Origin: Gamarada debralockiae
Taxonomy: Eukaryota > Ascomycota > Leotiomycetes > Helotiales > Hyphodiscaceae
Direction of reading: 5' to 3'
DNA length: 64,000 nucleotides
NCBI GenBank assembly: GCA_002803225.1
Contig: NXFV01001374.1
Span: 1-64,000, forward strand
Position 1 is the first letter of the stretch; each line of letters begins with the position of its first letter. Both the position numbers and the translations under genes were made by a program. Below, piece by piece: positions 46,735 through 58,703 of this stretch. The notes beneath the pieces were generated by a model. It ran no database searches and had not been told where the DNA came from. It was given only the letters and a program-made list of their open reading frames with translations.

Positions 46735-48366
46735 ATGCTCCTCCTATTTGTCCTTGCCTGCCTTGCTGCTGGCCCTCTCGTCAGCGCCAAAGCACTGCAC
46801 TATCGATCATCCTCCCCCATCGTCAATACCACCTACGGACTCATCCAAGGTACAACATCTGAGTACCGCGAAGGTGTTTCGGTGTTTAAGGGTATTCCGT
46901 TCGCCGCCGCGCCAACCGGCTCTCGACGATGGAAAGCACCTGCTGCAGCTGAGTCCTGGTCTGGGGTGCTGAATGCAACCGCCTTTGGAGCGGATTGCTC
47001 GCAAAGTTACTCCAGTGCCGGCATCTTCTCGTCTGGCTCGGAAAACATATCCGAAGATTGTCTCTACCTTAACATCTGGACCCCTCAAAATGCCACGGCA
47101 TCCTCCAACTTACCCGTGTATTTCTGGATTTATGGTGGGCGTTTCGAAGGGGGTGCTGGCTCAGTTGCTACTTATGACGGTTCCGGACTTGCTTCAAAAG
47201 GCATCGTTGTCGTCAACTTCAACTACCGAATGGGCCCATTCGGATTCCTTGCTCATCCTGAACTCTCTGCCGAATCTGGGCACAACAGCTCCGGGAACTA
47301 CGGCCTCCTTGACCAGCACGCTGCTCTCCAATGGGTCCGGGATGAGATTTCCGCTTTCGGTGGAGATCCGAATCACATTACAACAGGTGGCCAATCAGCA
47401 GGCTCGGCCAGTTCACTTGATATGATGTACAGTCCTCTAGTCTCTGGTATGATTGTTGGAGCGATTGCGGAAAGTGGGGCTCGAGGTCCGCATGATCCCG
47501 AGACTTACACCTTGGCCACCAGCTATCGTGAGAAGGCTGCTGCAGAAGCTTACGGAGTGAGCTTTTTGGCAGAAATGAACGTTTCGACAATTGCAGAGCT
47601 CCGCAATGTATCGGCAGAGGCGCTTCTTACATATGACTCGGCCTTCGATACTGTTCTCGTTGGTACCGCCTTCCAGAACGTCAGTGCCTTCACGGAGCCT
47701 CCGGCGTGGCGCCCCGTCGTCGATGGCTACGTATTGACACATGGATATGGAGAGGCTCTTCAGTTGAACGCTCATGCCGATGTTCCCATCATGACTGGTA
47801 ACAACAAAGACGAGTCTGGAGCAAGCCCATCACCAGGACTCACCGTCGACACATTCAATACTCAGTTTGCGGAAATGTTCGGCAACCTCTCAACCGAGTT
47901 CTTTGCTCTCTACCCTGCTGCTAATGACACTCAAGCTGACGACTCCGCTAATGCAATGTATCGGGATCTGAGCCGCGTTAGCACCTGGACATGGGCATCA
48001 GACTGGATTTCTGGCGGAGCCAAAAGCAACGTCTACACCTACTACTTCACGCATGCTCCTCCCAACCAAACTTCTGGAGTTTACCACGGAGCCGAGCTTT
48101 GGTATGCATTTAACAACATTCCTTATGCGGAGACCTCCACGCCTTGGGCGGCGGATGATTACACCATTGAGGGACAAATGTCACAGTACTGGGCGAACTT
48201 CATCAAGACTGGTAACCCGAACGGTGGGAACCTGACTTATTGGCCAGCCAGCAGCAATGCCACCCAAACGATGTGGCTGGGTGACTCATGGGGAGCTGGT
48301 GCGATTGCCGATACTACTCGGATCACGTTCATGGAGAAGTTCTTCGCCGCTCAAAAGGAGTGGTAA
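46735..48366 (+). CDS. secreted type-B carboxylesterase/lipase
   Basis: A single exon of 543 aa. The ATG at 46735 starts a signal peptide (MLLLFVLACLAAGPLVSA); the open frame upstream lacks one. Alpha/beta-hydrolase of the type-B family: YGLIQGTTSEYREGVSVFKGIPFA, the SEDCLYLNIW signature, the nucleophile Ser221 in GGQSAGS (GQSAG rather than the common GESAG), the acidic member in NNKDESG and the His in YHGAELWYAF. The oxyanion segment is YGGRFEGG. Many NxS/T sites suit secretion. It is likely to hydrolyse esters outside the cell; feruloyl, lipid and toxin esters are all possible within this family. Intact and intronless. Confidence 0.93.
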   Translation: MLLLFVLACLAAGPLVSAKALHYRSSSPIVNTTYGLIQGTTSEYREGVSVFKGIPFAAAPTGSRRWKAPAAAESWSGVLNATAFGADCSQSYSSAGIFSSGSENISEDCLYLNIWTPQNATASSNLPVYFWIYGGRFEGGAGSVATYDGSGLASKGIVVVNFNYRMGPFGFLAHPELSAESGHNSSGNYGLLDQHAALQWVRDEISAFGGDPNHITTGGQSAGSASSLDMMYSPLVSGMIVGAIAESGARGPHDPETYTLATSYREKAAAEAYGVSFLAEMNVSTIAELRNVSAEALLTYDSAFDTVLVGTAFQNVSAFTEPPAWRPVVDGYVLTHGYGEALQLNAHADVPIMTGNNKDESGASPSPGLTVDTFNTQFAEMFGNLSTEFFALYPAANDTQADDSANAMYRDLSRVSTWTWASDWISGGAKSNVYTYYFTHAPPNQTSGVYHGAELWYAFNNIPYAETSTPWAADDYTIEGQMSQYWANFIKTGNPNGGNLTYWPASSNATQTMWLGDSWGAGAIADTTRITFMEKFFAAQKEW

Positions 48367-49228
48367 TTTTGAGGCGGGAGGACTTAGAAGGAATTTGAGG
48401 AGTTATGGAGCTTAGAGGAAACATCATGCCTGCAGCGCTTTTGGCTAGCGAATAGGCATCGTGGAGGCTTACCAAAGTTCCGGGATAGGTATTGGGAGAT
48501 CTATTTCTACTCATGTATTTATACAAAAATGAGGTCAGGAACAAATCGTTACCATATAACTTCAAAGGGACATGTCTTTAGAATTTTCCACGAAATTGAT
48601 TTAGTACTTCCAAGTATCATTTCATCCTTCTAGTTCATTATCTCTCCTGTTCGATCTCTTTTCATTCTCTTCTTGCTTCCTAAAGTGGTTTTACTTTATG
48701 GCAGCAGGAAGTTCCGTTGGTTTTGATCTTCCGTCCATCTCCGGCGTCAGACCTGAACCGAGTTCAGGCCGATGGTCCCCTTCCCTAACGGGCATTTCTA
48801 GCTTTATGCTTGACGTAGCAAAAAGGCAATATAGATCGATATGCATAGTATGAGATGCAGTGTATGGCGCACAGCGAATCACACCTGCAAAAGGTACCAA
48901 TCGAGCCTGGAGGCTGAAATAATGCTTATCATAGTGATATTGAATTTTGCTGTGGCTGTGAGGATTGATTGTGATTGGCTTCCTTCAATCTCTGGGCGTG
49001 CAGCCGTATTGGCGAAAGCCTTGAAGATGGGGGGCGGGATGGGATACATACCACCCAATCTTCCAAGCAGTGTGAGACTCAGCCTCTAATAACGCTTCGT
49101 GGTAATTTCACTTGAAAGCAAACGATGAACGTATGAACAGCAAAGTCGTACGTAGAATATAAATCGTAAAAGATACAATAAATTGATCCGACCCAACACT
49201 CCGCATATATAGAGTACAATATGAAAAA
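48367..49228. other. intergenic, convergent gene ends
   Basis: No coding text recognised. Confidence 0.35.
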
Positions 49229-52200
49229 TCAGTCAAAAGGAATGATATCACAATCATTCTCCTCATCAAACTGCTCAAATGGGCCATCAAGTCTCTTCAT
49301 CGGCGTATGAAGTTGGCTTTCGCCGTCTTTATCTTCAACAGGCACCCATCCCCCAAGGTCTTGTTCTTTCAGATACACACCAATGGATGGTGCGGGATGC
49401 GTACCATATCGTGGTCCAATGATCACGACGGAATTGGCACTTTCTTCGTTCGGAGGGAAGAATTGGACTGAACGATTCCGAGAGGAGCGTGGCAGGAATA
49501 TGAACTCTTTGGGTACTGTGATGGTGAATTCATCAGGTTTAGAGTGGATGTCGGTTGTTGGTGTCGAAACAGTAGATTGGGAAGTAGGGAGATTGACACG
49601 ATAGACGCGAAGTCGGGAATGACTTATGGTCAAGTAAAGATTCGTGGCGGACCAGGTGAAAGCAAAGGGTAACACCTGAACGTGAGGCCTCATGCCACAG
49701 CCAAGCCGAAGACTCGTCGTTGCGACTAGTTTTGGCGGGATTTTGGTGGGCTTGCTTGAGGAAAGCTTGAGAATCATTACGTGGAGATTCAGACACAGCT
49801 TTGGCTTGACACTGGGTTCCCCACGACGACGATTTCTCGGACTTCGGCTTACTTTCTCTACCACGGCGTCGATATTCGCCATGCGAAGAAAGCCGCCGCA
49901 TGGCGAGAATGACAGATCCACACAGATGGGTCGAGCTGTGAAATACATCGTTAGCATTGACCAGTGTTGACTGGGAGTGAGAATCTTACCTTTCTTGGAC
50001 ACGCTATCTATCTTTTGCTGAAAGAAAGTATTGCCCTCGAAGTCTGCAAAGAGGATACGATCCCCGCTCAGAGCCCAAACAACGAGCGGGTGTTTTGGGT
50101 GCACGATCGGAGGGGAGTCGTAAAGCATGCTGTCATAGTTCTTGCGGAAACGAAAGATTCGGGTCTTCTTGTCTTTGGAATCAGTTCGATAGACGTTCAG
50201 CTCCTGTTTGATGGTAAAATTCGCTCTTGAAGCGACACCTGCAGGTTTTTGATCGATCATTCGATACATCTGATGCTTTTTGTCGAAGCACCATCTACCA
50301 CGACGCTCACAGCTAAAACAAAGATCGAAGTCATTCTCCTGGCAGACGAGACAGTGCAGATACTTGGGCAGGGAATTTTTGTTGCACCCGTCGCATCTTT
50401 TGACGCCTCCTGCTCGTTCGATCCCGATTGGGTACTCAGGTTCCTGTTCTTCTTGTGCGAGCAGCTCAGGATCTAGTAGTGACCTTTCTGAAGTGTCGCT
50501 TTGAATATCGGAGTCATCTGAATCAGAGTCGGAATCATCAGCAATTTGGTCGAAGCTGACGCATGAACCAAGTGATTCCGGATCGCTATCTCCGCTCTCG
50601 CTATCGTCCGAATTGGCAGTAGGAGCGGATTTGATGTCTGAGCCACTACTGACAGATTTTTTCGGCTCGTCCATATCGAACTCATTTTCCGAGTCTTCAG
50701 ATCCAGATTCTTCTGCTTCTTCATAGTCTGATTCATTCTCCGAAAAGTCTTCAGTGTCAGATCCTTCACTCCAGGATTCTTCAGCTGATGACATTTCCGG
50801 TATGCTCTCCAGATCAGAATTTTCACTGCAAGAATCTGAATCTGATTCGTCCATGTCCTCATCTGAGCTTTTGAATTCGTCATCAGAATCGCTTGTGTCT
50901 AGATTAGGAGCGTTTCCTCTCCGTTGGCGGTTTCCGGCTTGGAAACCTGACGCCCGTTCTCGCGCCTCTCGCGCCCTCTTTTCCTCCCTCGCCTGAGACA
51001 TTGCCGACGGCTGTGCTCTTGGTATGCGCCTGCGGCAAGTTACTAGGTACGGTCCTGTAGTGTGGACGTCCTCCCATGAGTCGTCCAGAATCCTGACTTT
51101 CATTGCAGAGAATGTCATTTTTTTATTGACCTGTTTTTCGAATAGTTTTGCTCCCACCCTGAGCGTGGAGGCATTCGAGCAGATCGATATTGCGTTCGGT
51201 GGGACAACACAGGCTATATTCGGGATAAGAGGGAAGGAGTGGAAATTTTTCGAACAAGGAAGTGAGTAGAGGCCGAGTTGGGTATCATCGATGGAGAATG
51301 GTATGATCGTTTGTTCCAGGAGATGAGGACAATTGGCACCGTCGATTTTCCATTTTTCTAGATGTAGCTTTTTCGAATCACTGCAAATACGATTAGTTTC
51401 AAGGCTTTCGTTTGGGCGGAGCCATATCCATAGTATGTAAAGCCTAGCCTTTTACTTGTAGGCTCATGCGAAAGAGCAATCGAGGTACTTACTCTTCAGA
51501 CTCCACCCAACAAACCATGAGGTTCTTCCCATCCGAAGAAAGCTGCTGAATTCGACAGAAGTTATCTTCCTTATCGACTTTCTCGATCTGGCGAAATTCA
51601 AAGCTTTGATATCGACCAGTGTTGCGTGATAGAAAATTGGAACTACCGAGAGCACCCCAGAAGCAGCGATCTACCTCTCCATTGAACTGCCGAGACTGTC
51701 CACATTGAAGTAACTCACACCATTCACCCTGCCAGTCCTTGTATTGTGAGTGGAGACCGTCTTCATTGCCAAGCATCCAAATTGGTAGAGTTCTCCGTAT
51801 GGATTTCACCTGGTCTGTGATAGTATCCGATCTTTGGATGAAATGGCCAATGACGTAGACGCTTTGCACCTGAAGACATGTCTGAAAATTTGAAGACTTG
51901 ATAAAGTGTGTAACTTCCATCTTGTCACTGGGCTCCGGAGGCATGGGTCCAAAGTTGTCAACTAGCATGTCGAAATGCTGGTACCAATATTTGGCTGCAT
52001 ATGACAGGAGGCGATGTGATCTGATATCTTCTTCGTCATCGGTCCGAAATACTCCAAAGCTGTCTTTCTTGAGTAGCTTTCGATACCGTGGTTGGGATAA
52101 ATAAGCAAGGCAACAGTCTCGAATAATCCGACTGCTCACTAGCTCGTTGGATTCATCCAGAGCGAAGTCCGCCAAGTCCGAGTTCTTGAGCAGGAAAGTT

Positions 52201-54844
52201 CGCACAGCCGAATGAGACAGGTGGAGGATATCATTTTGGTAGTTCCCATCAATCTTAATGTGCCTCACGAGCGACAAACATCCACTGAGGATCTTCTTAG
52301 GATAAACGCGTTTGTGGTCGCTTAAGTTCTCGCCCTTTGGACTCCTGACTGTCGCCACTGCTTCGATCACCTCAGCAATCCGAAGCGGACGTCTGGCAAA
52401 AGTCAGGAGCGAGAGAACGATTCTGGGATATTTGTTAGCACCCGGTGTCCCTGTGCTGGTAGATGGATGTACTTACTTCCAAAGGGGCAGTTTTTTGTTT
52501 CCGCCGTCCTGTTTTTTCATACGCTCGATCGCCTTAGAGTATAAGTCACTCATCTTCTTCGGAAGACCCTCACCAGCGAGTCGGATGAGATCGTCTGTAT
52601 CTTCTGCTTCTTCTCTCAGATCATAAAGCATTGAGCTCGCCCACAAGAAGCTTCCCTCCGCTTCTGTTGCAATGGTTGATGTGACCAACAATCTTGCAAA
52701 CTGAGTGGTGTCGGGGGTAGAGTCTGGAATGGCGGATAGGAAGTATCTTTGAATATCTTCTGATGTATCCTCGATTGTGAGAGGAATTTCCGTGATGACA
52801 TTTTTCCACTCAGGCTGGCAGAGATATTCTTGGACTCGAGGCGAAGGCTGGCTACTGCACCATAGCCTTAACTTCTCAGGAAATTGAACCGCTTCCTCCA
52901 TCAGGAAAGTCACAAAGTCTGGAACTTCTTTATTATGACGGTGTGCTGAACTCAAGAGCTGGCCGTCAGCGTAGTCTGCCTCGTCAAGTCCGTCGACGAA
53001 AATGTAAGTGAAAGGGAGTTCAAGCAAGACGAAATGAATCAGGCGCTCTAAGGACCCAGAGTCGTCTCTGTTGATCTGCAAAAAGGGTTCCAGCGAGGTG
53101 GGAGTCTCTGCACTCCTGGCAATGAGGCAATCCAAAAGTTGATAAGCGAGGTTACGGAGGAGCTGGGCCTGGGAGACGTGATCCTTTGTAAGAAACTGAA
53201 AGGCCACACGCTTCGACGGTGGACTTCCACAGATGAAGTCGATGGCTGATGCACAGAGAAAAGATTTGCCTGTCCCGTGTTTTCCATTCAACCATAAAAC
53301 AGGCGATTTGCTGTCTTCGGCTGCCCAAGTTTGGAATTGGTCGTTATCGAAGAGCCATTCGCAGGTTCCAGGGTACCGTTCCTTCAGCACGCTATTGAAA
53401 ATACCAAAACTGAATTCGTCACAGCCTTCGAGCCGAGTCATCAAGGACCTCAGTTCTGTGCCTACTATCGTCAGTATCCGAACAGACTGTTATAGAAAGG
53501 TGGAAAATACCAGCTTGAACTCGATTATGCTCGTACTTCCAGGTCAAATCAGTGATCCTGTGAAGATGAGCCTCCTTTCGCTCCTGTTCCGCAGCTACCC
53601 GTTCTTGCGCCGCATTTCGTCTCTCAATCTCCGCAAGTTCTCGATCTTTCTGAGCTGCTGCTCTGTCAAGTTCGGCCTTCATTCTTTCCTCCTCGGCCCT
53701 TTCTCTGTCAATCTGGGCCGCGGAGCGTTCCAAAGCTGCTTTGATGAATTCATCAGCGAGGCCCTGTCTCATATCCTCGGCCATTTTTGCCTCCGCGGCA
53801 ATCTTCTCTCTCATTCCGTGATTCAGTTGCGCTTCGACGCCATCGCGGATTTTTGAAAGAGTTTCCCAGTTTCTTTCCAGGTCAAAAATCAGCCCAGAGA
53901 GCTTGCGGTTCTCCATGACAACGTAGCGTTCTAATGATTCAATTTCAGCTGGGTCTCTCAATAACTTAGTTTCGCATCACCTACTGGGATGCTCAAGAAT
54001 CTTCGCGGAACGGTACCAGAATTTGAAGATAGTCCTGTATGATGCACAGATCGCTCTTCTGACGACGTCGGCGCCATAAGGTGAGGTTCCGTAGATCTCC
54101 TCGCAACTCGACAAATCCCAGAGGATATCTGGAAGTCTTTGCAACTCGGTCTTAATTTTGTCAAACTGCTGACTGTATCGTCCAGCGCACTACGCACTTG
54201 TAAGTACTTCCCATTGACAGAACTGAACATTGAAAACAAAATACTCACATCGAGAACAATCTTCAAACCACCCCAGATCAGCGCGAGTGGCATTGGGTAC
54301 GCTTGAACTGTAGTACGCACGTACGTTAACATAGGAGACTAAAATCTAGGAAGTGGCGACTTACTCATGGTGTCTATTATGCCCGAGTAATCCTTCAGTG
54401 CCTCTACGACGGGCACAAAAGCACCGTATACACGTCGCAATTTTTTGTCAGCAGAACTTTTGACCATACATTCCACCGAGTTCTTTATGTCTTCAAGATT
54501 TGCTGTCGCATTCTGGGCTTTGATTCGTTTGAAAAACTCTAGTTTGTTCTTTTGCTTTGGATCGTTCGTGAACTCGTCACAAAATCTCTCGAACTCTTCC
54601 TCAAACCTAAGTTGAACGTCAGTAGGGAGAATAGAGGCCCTCGAAAATTTCCTTACACGGTCTTTGGCATTTGTGATGTTTTACAATCCAAATTTTGATG
54701 ACCCTTAGCGGACGAAACTTTCTCGCTCACGTCGACAGTTGAATAAGTTGGAGGCCGGGAAATTTGATGAGGATGGGATTGAACACTCCAGACGTCTCCC
54801 TCCTGCTCAGGCTTCTCGGTGGTGAGTGCTTCGATGGACCCCAT
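49229..54844 (-). CDS. giant NLR-type STAND protein: coiled coil, NACHT, acidic tract, ZZ zinc finger (one in-frame TGA)
   Basis: Eight exons join in phase: 54844-54657, 54606-54365, 54307-54249, 54189-53511, 53461-52477, 52422-51493, 51380-49990, 49935-49229; 1726 codons. The N-terminal fungal STAND-type helical domain (PMPLALIWGGLKIVLD, YSQQFDKIKTELQRLPDILW) is followed by an Ala/Glu/Arg coiled coil (about 295-375). NACHT follows: Walker A GKHGTGKS (about 449-456) and Walker B IFVDGLDEAD (about 543-551). Next are winged-helix-like text (IVLSLLTFARRPLRIAEVIEA), a C-terminal region of unknown fold, a 150-residue Asp/Ser/Glu tract (about 1190-1345), a ZZ-type finger (CDGC...HCLVC...LCFSC, about 1357-1397) and a beta-rich tail. 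Codon 234 is TGA (53979-53977). Either the allele is interrupted, or a 36-nt micro-intron (GTAGGT...CCCAG) removes it. Role inferred: non-self sensing or regulated cell death. Confidence 0.85.
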
Positions 54845-55496
54845 CTTGTTGGGGATTATGAGAGGCGAAAATTGTTTGCAGGAACAGCTCTTGTCAGTAA
54901 GTAGACTTCATATCTCGGATGCGCGCAATAAAAAGGCAATGAGCGGACAACGGGCACTGTAAAAGAAAATCGTCCAGGCTTTCACAACATCTGCCCCCAC
55001 AAAAGTCAGCTCACGAAGCGGGGATTTGATATGACTCCTAAGTCAAAGCTCTTGCATGAACATTACCTCAAAGGAGCCTAAATCTTGAGATGGTAGCTGA
55101 GAGATTGAGGCTGGCCGTAATACCATTGCTGTATCCTCCGCGACATAATTCGCTGATGGTCATGGAAGTCTTGTAGGGGGCCGCATTATCTGCCTTACCA
55201 CGGAGATCATTTCGCACTCACCGAGGGCGCTATGGGCGGGTTTGGTGATTAATGGGCGTCTTCCCTGTTTTGTCCCTGACGCTAAGAAATGCAGGGACCA
55301 ACAGCAGGGTATTTTGGGCTTCAGCCGGCTGCGCCTCAACGTCGTCAGGCTTGCTCAGCCTTACCGAACCAGACGGAGGACGGCGACAACTTATTCCCTA
55401 CGACGGTCTGGACTGTGAGCTTTTATTTCATTAGTAGGACAGAAACACCTCCATCTCACAATTTTGCGAACTCGTCCGTCTCAACATTCTGTCAGG
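54845..55496. promoter_or_regulatory. divergent promoter region between NLR and AAA+ ATPase genes
   Basis: About 650 bp between two divergent starts. It contains an ATG at 55289 with 42 codons up to a GTGAGC donor-like site (55415) and a CTGTCAG acceptor (55495). Splicing that segment to the next exon is out of phase with the ATPase, so I read it as 5' leader with a leader intron and an upstream ORF. Confidence 0.45.
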
Positions 55497-57637
55497 ATGC
55501 CTCCCCACGCCAAACCCGCACCGGTGGAAAAGAAATCACCTCCAGAGCCGACAAAAGTTGAAGAGTTTGCTCAAGACGAGGAAGCGGATAATGTTGCTGA
55601 TAGTGAGAGCGAGGAAGAGCCGGCTGCGAAGCCCCGAGAGAAGATTGTTAGAGTCGATCAAATGTGAGTTGGAAAGTGCGACGAAGGATTAAACTTTGGG
55701 GACTGACAAGACTTTAGCTGGGACAAGAAAACTCGAAAGTTCCGTTATGTAAAGACTGCGAAGCCTAAGAATCGAAAGGAGAAATTCGGTCGGTATGTCA
55801 TCACTGTAGCTCGTCGCATCTCGGAGCGAGGGGTATTCACAGGCGCCTATATTGTCGACATTCGAGGCAACTTTCTGTGCGACGCTTTGTCGGACATCTA
55901 TCGTGATGTTGATGGAGTTAATTTCCCGAAGAATGTGTCTCTTGTAAGTTATCTTCTAATACTGTTATAATGGTTTGTATGGACTCACTCTAATTTATTA
56001 GGACACGGATGAATTGAAGTTGTTGTTTCATGCTCGATTGGACCTCGCCCTGAAGTTGGAGAAGGCAAGAGCTTCAAACGCCGACAACGAATTGGAGATT
56101 TTCGAGCTCGAGGCTGGGCTAGAGTTCATCGGCGATCACTATGCTGGGGTGATCAATGACATCAAACAGCTCCCTCAGAACGAGATCACTTTTGGATATC
56201 TCTGGACTCTGTTCAGCCCGAATACCTTGGTGTACGGCCTCGACCAACTCAAACAGGGAAGAATCTATCGTGTTCGAGGCTCTAGCTTCCAGGAAGAGAA
56301 GGACGGAAGCGTTAAGTTCATTCTCCTCATAGACTACTTAGACTCCGATGGCGAGCAGACTGGCTTTGTCAGAAACATTGCCTGCGCAATTTCCTCTTTC
56401 GAGGGGTCCATGCCCATCATGAATTTGAGCTTGTTCCCGCTCGCGTTGCATCCGGAGCGCCAAGCCCTACAAAAAGAATTTGTTGTTCGTGGAGAGAAGC
56501 TGTTGCGCTTACGTGGACGACATCTTCAGGAGTATAGTGGTCACGCTCTGACTGAAGAGGGGAAGAAGTTTAACGTGAGTCCCCAGCCTGTCACTTGCAA
56601 TGAAGGATTTGGGCAGTCATCTGACAAAATTCTCAGTCACATGGCCGGGTTATGCTGGATCCAGTAATCTTCGACCACCTGCAACCGAACAATTCCCTTA
56701 TTCCGAGAATCTACAAGCCTATGCGACGGGAAGTTCTGACAGCGGAGCATAAAATGATGCTTAATCCCGTTCTCTATGGATTTAGCTTGGGAGACAAGCA
56801 ATGGGGTAAGTTCTACAGACTCCTGTCTTCAGAGCGCTACTAACACAAATCGCAGGAGCATTTGCCGCATCTGCACTTGAAGATATTGTGTGGAACGACA
56901 ACATAATTAACTCACTTGTCTTGCCAGAGGATCAGAAGGACTTCTTACAAAGCCTCGTCAAGACTCACGGTCTGAGTGACAACACGAGCTTTGATGATGT
57001 GGTCCGTGACAAGGGCAAGGGTCTTATCGGGCTTCTCGCTGGACCTCCAGGTGTGGGGAAAACCCTTACTGCTGAGGTCATGGCTGAGATTGCCCATCGG
57101 CCACTTTATATGATCAGTTCCGGAGAGCTTGGAGACAGCTCAACTACAGTCCAAACGAAGTTGGAAGCTATACTGGAGCTCGCGGAGACTTGGAACGCCG
57201 TCCTGCTCCTCGACGAGGCTGATGTTTTCTTGGCAAAGCGGGATGATATAAACCTCTCAAGAAATGCCATTACTTCAATCTTCTTGCGCCATCTGGAGTA
57301 CTACCAGGGTATCTTGCTGCTCACAACAAACAGAGGAACGAGTTTCGATCCCGCTTTCCAGAGTCGTATCCACTTCTGCTTCAAGTACAAGGACCTGGAG
57401 CCTGATGCCCGCGAGGCCATTTGGCGAACATTCTTGGGTAAGGCTAAAGGAAGTGGAAACATAATTGTGGATGTGGGAGAAGATGACATTCACGAACTTT
57501 CGCAGATCGTTCTCAATGGGCGACAGATCAAAAATATTATGAGTATTTCTCAAGCCGTTGCTGTAGAAAAGAAGGGGCCTGTGACTCTGGAGGGTATTCG
57601 TCTTGCTTATGGGTTCTCGCAGATGTCGATGGATTAG
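55497..57637 (+). CDS. AAA+ ATPase of the fungal DUF7025-AAA type
   Basis: Exons 55497-55663, 55718-55943, 56002-56574, 56637-56805, 56856-57637 join in phase to 638 aa. Introns are 50-62 nt. An acidic N-terminal tail (EEFAQDEEADNVADSESEEE) leads to the conserved N-domain (FRYVKTAKPKNR..., HARLDLALKLEKARAS, LWTLFSPNTLVYG, EYSGHAL), then AFAASALEDIVWNDN. The single AAA core carries Walker A GPPGVGKT (about 441-448), Walker B AVLLLDEADVFL (DE at about 498-499), sensor-1 LTTNR and the arginine region FDPAFQSRIHF. Members of this fungal group are common, but their substrates are unknown. A chaperone-like unfolding role is inferred from the AAA class only. It shares a divergent promoter region with the NLR. 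Confidence 0.93.
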
Positions 57638-58703
57638 TAAAGGGAGAGCCGAACTGGAGTATGGGAATGCTGCGTGACTTTTGTTGTTGATGTGCGATTG
57701 GCATTCTCGGCCTTGTTGTCATGGGTATGTAATTTTTGGTTTCGGATTGCAACTGGGGAAGGTTTTCATAGTTCCATATCATAAACATTAACACAAAATT
57801 CTCCATACTTTGAAGATCCCTAAATGAAAGTGGTTTCGGCCGTGAGAGCGCGAGCAGATACTACAGTTCCGTATCAGGTAATAAAGCTTCCAGTCACGCT
57901 TAAGCCGCTGATGTCAGCTTCGTCGTCGAGACAACTTTGGTCGCCGAGAGCTATTTCGTTGTGGAGAGACTTGTCATTGGTACTTTCAACAGTAAGATTA
58001 CTTCGTTAGATCCCTTGATGTAGCAGGAGGGTAGCTCTTGCCTCTGCGAGACAAGGGTTTAGGACTTCGCAATGCGTGAGATAATAACTTCTACTGTACT
58101 CCAAGAACAACAGAGAATAACAAAGATAAAGATGACAGACGGTAAAAGGTCATAGCACGTCATTGAACAGGAGATGTACAGGTATGTCGGCCCGGTCGCC
58201 TGTTGCTTCGTGGAATTTAGTTGCAGTGACACAGAATCGAATGGATCCCAGCTTCGTTTTAAACGCAAAGAAATATTTGATCTGAACCATGCTTCAGCTT
58301 CGTTCGAGACTCGAAAAGAAGTCGTAAGAACACGTAAAGAGGAAGGCGGTTTGAGGAGGAAAATTCGAAGCGAGCGTCGAGCGGGAGATGTTACTGATCC
58401 AAGCGAGGGTGCGGCTGTGTTACAGGACACCTTAAGCTTCAACACCACTTCCTTCCTTCAGCAACCTTCACCACAAACATCTCCCACTGGCGATCGACGA
58501 CCAGATCTTCCCAGTTGAATAGCATCATCGAAAAGGCGGTTGGATTCTAAGCACACAACATCTGCAATGGTCTCAAGCAGCTGCCTGCCATACGACGCGT
58601 AATCAGGCTGAGCTCATACCTTTACCTAGCTACAATCGAACCTCTACATCTACAGCGACATTCGCACAACCCTTTCGAGCTTCAACCCAAAGCATCTGCC
58701 AAA
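57638..58703. other. intergenic, no gene supported
   Basis: No recognisable coding text. The last 100 bases are the leader of the ERD2 gene. Confidence 0.35.

Noticed and set aside
55289..55414. ATG at 55289 as the start of the AAA ATPase
   Set aside because: Splicing 55414 to 55496 puts the downstream ATPase out of phase; more likely an upstream ORF in a leader with an intron.
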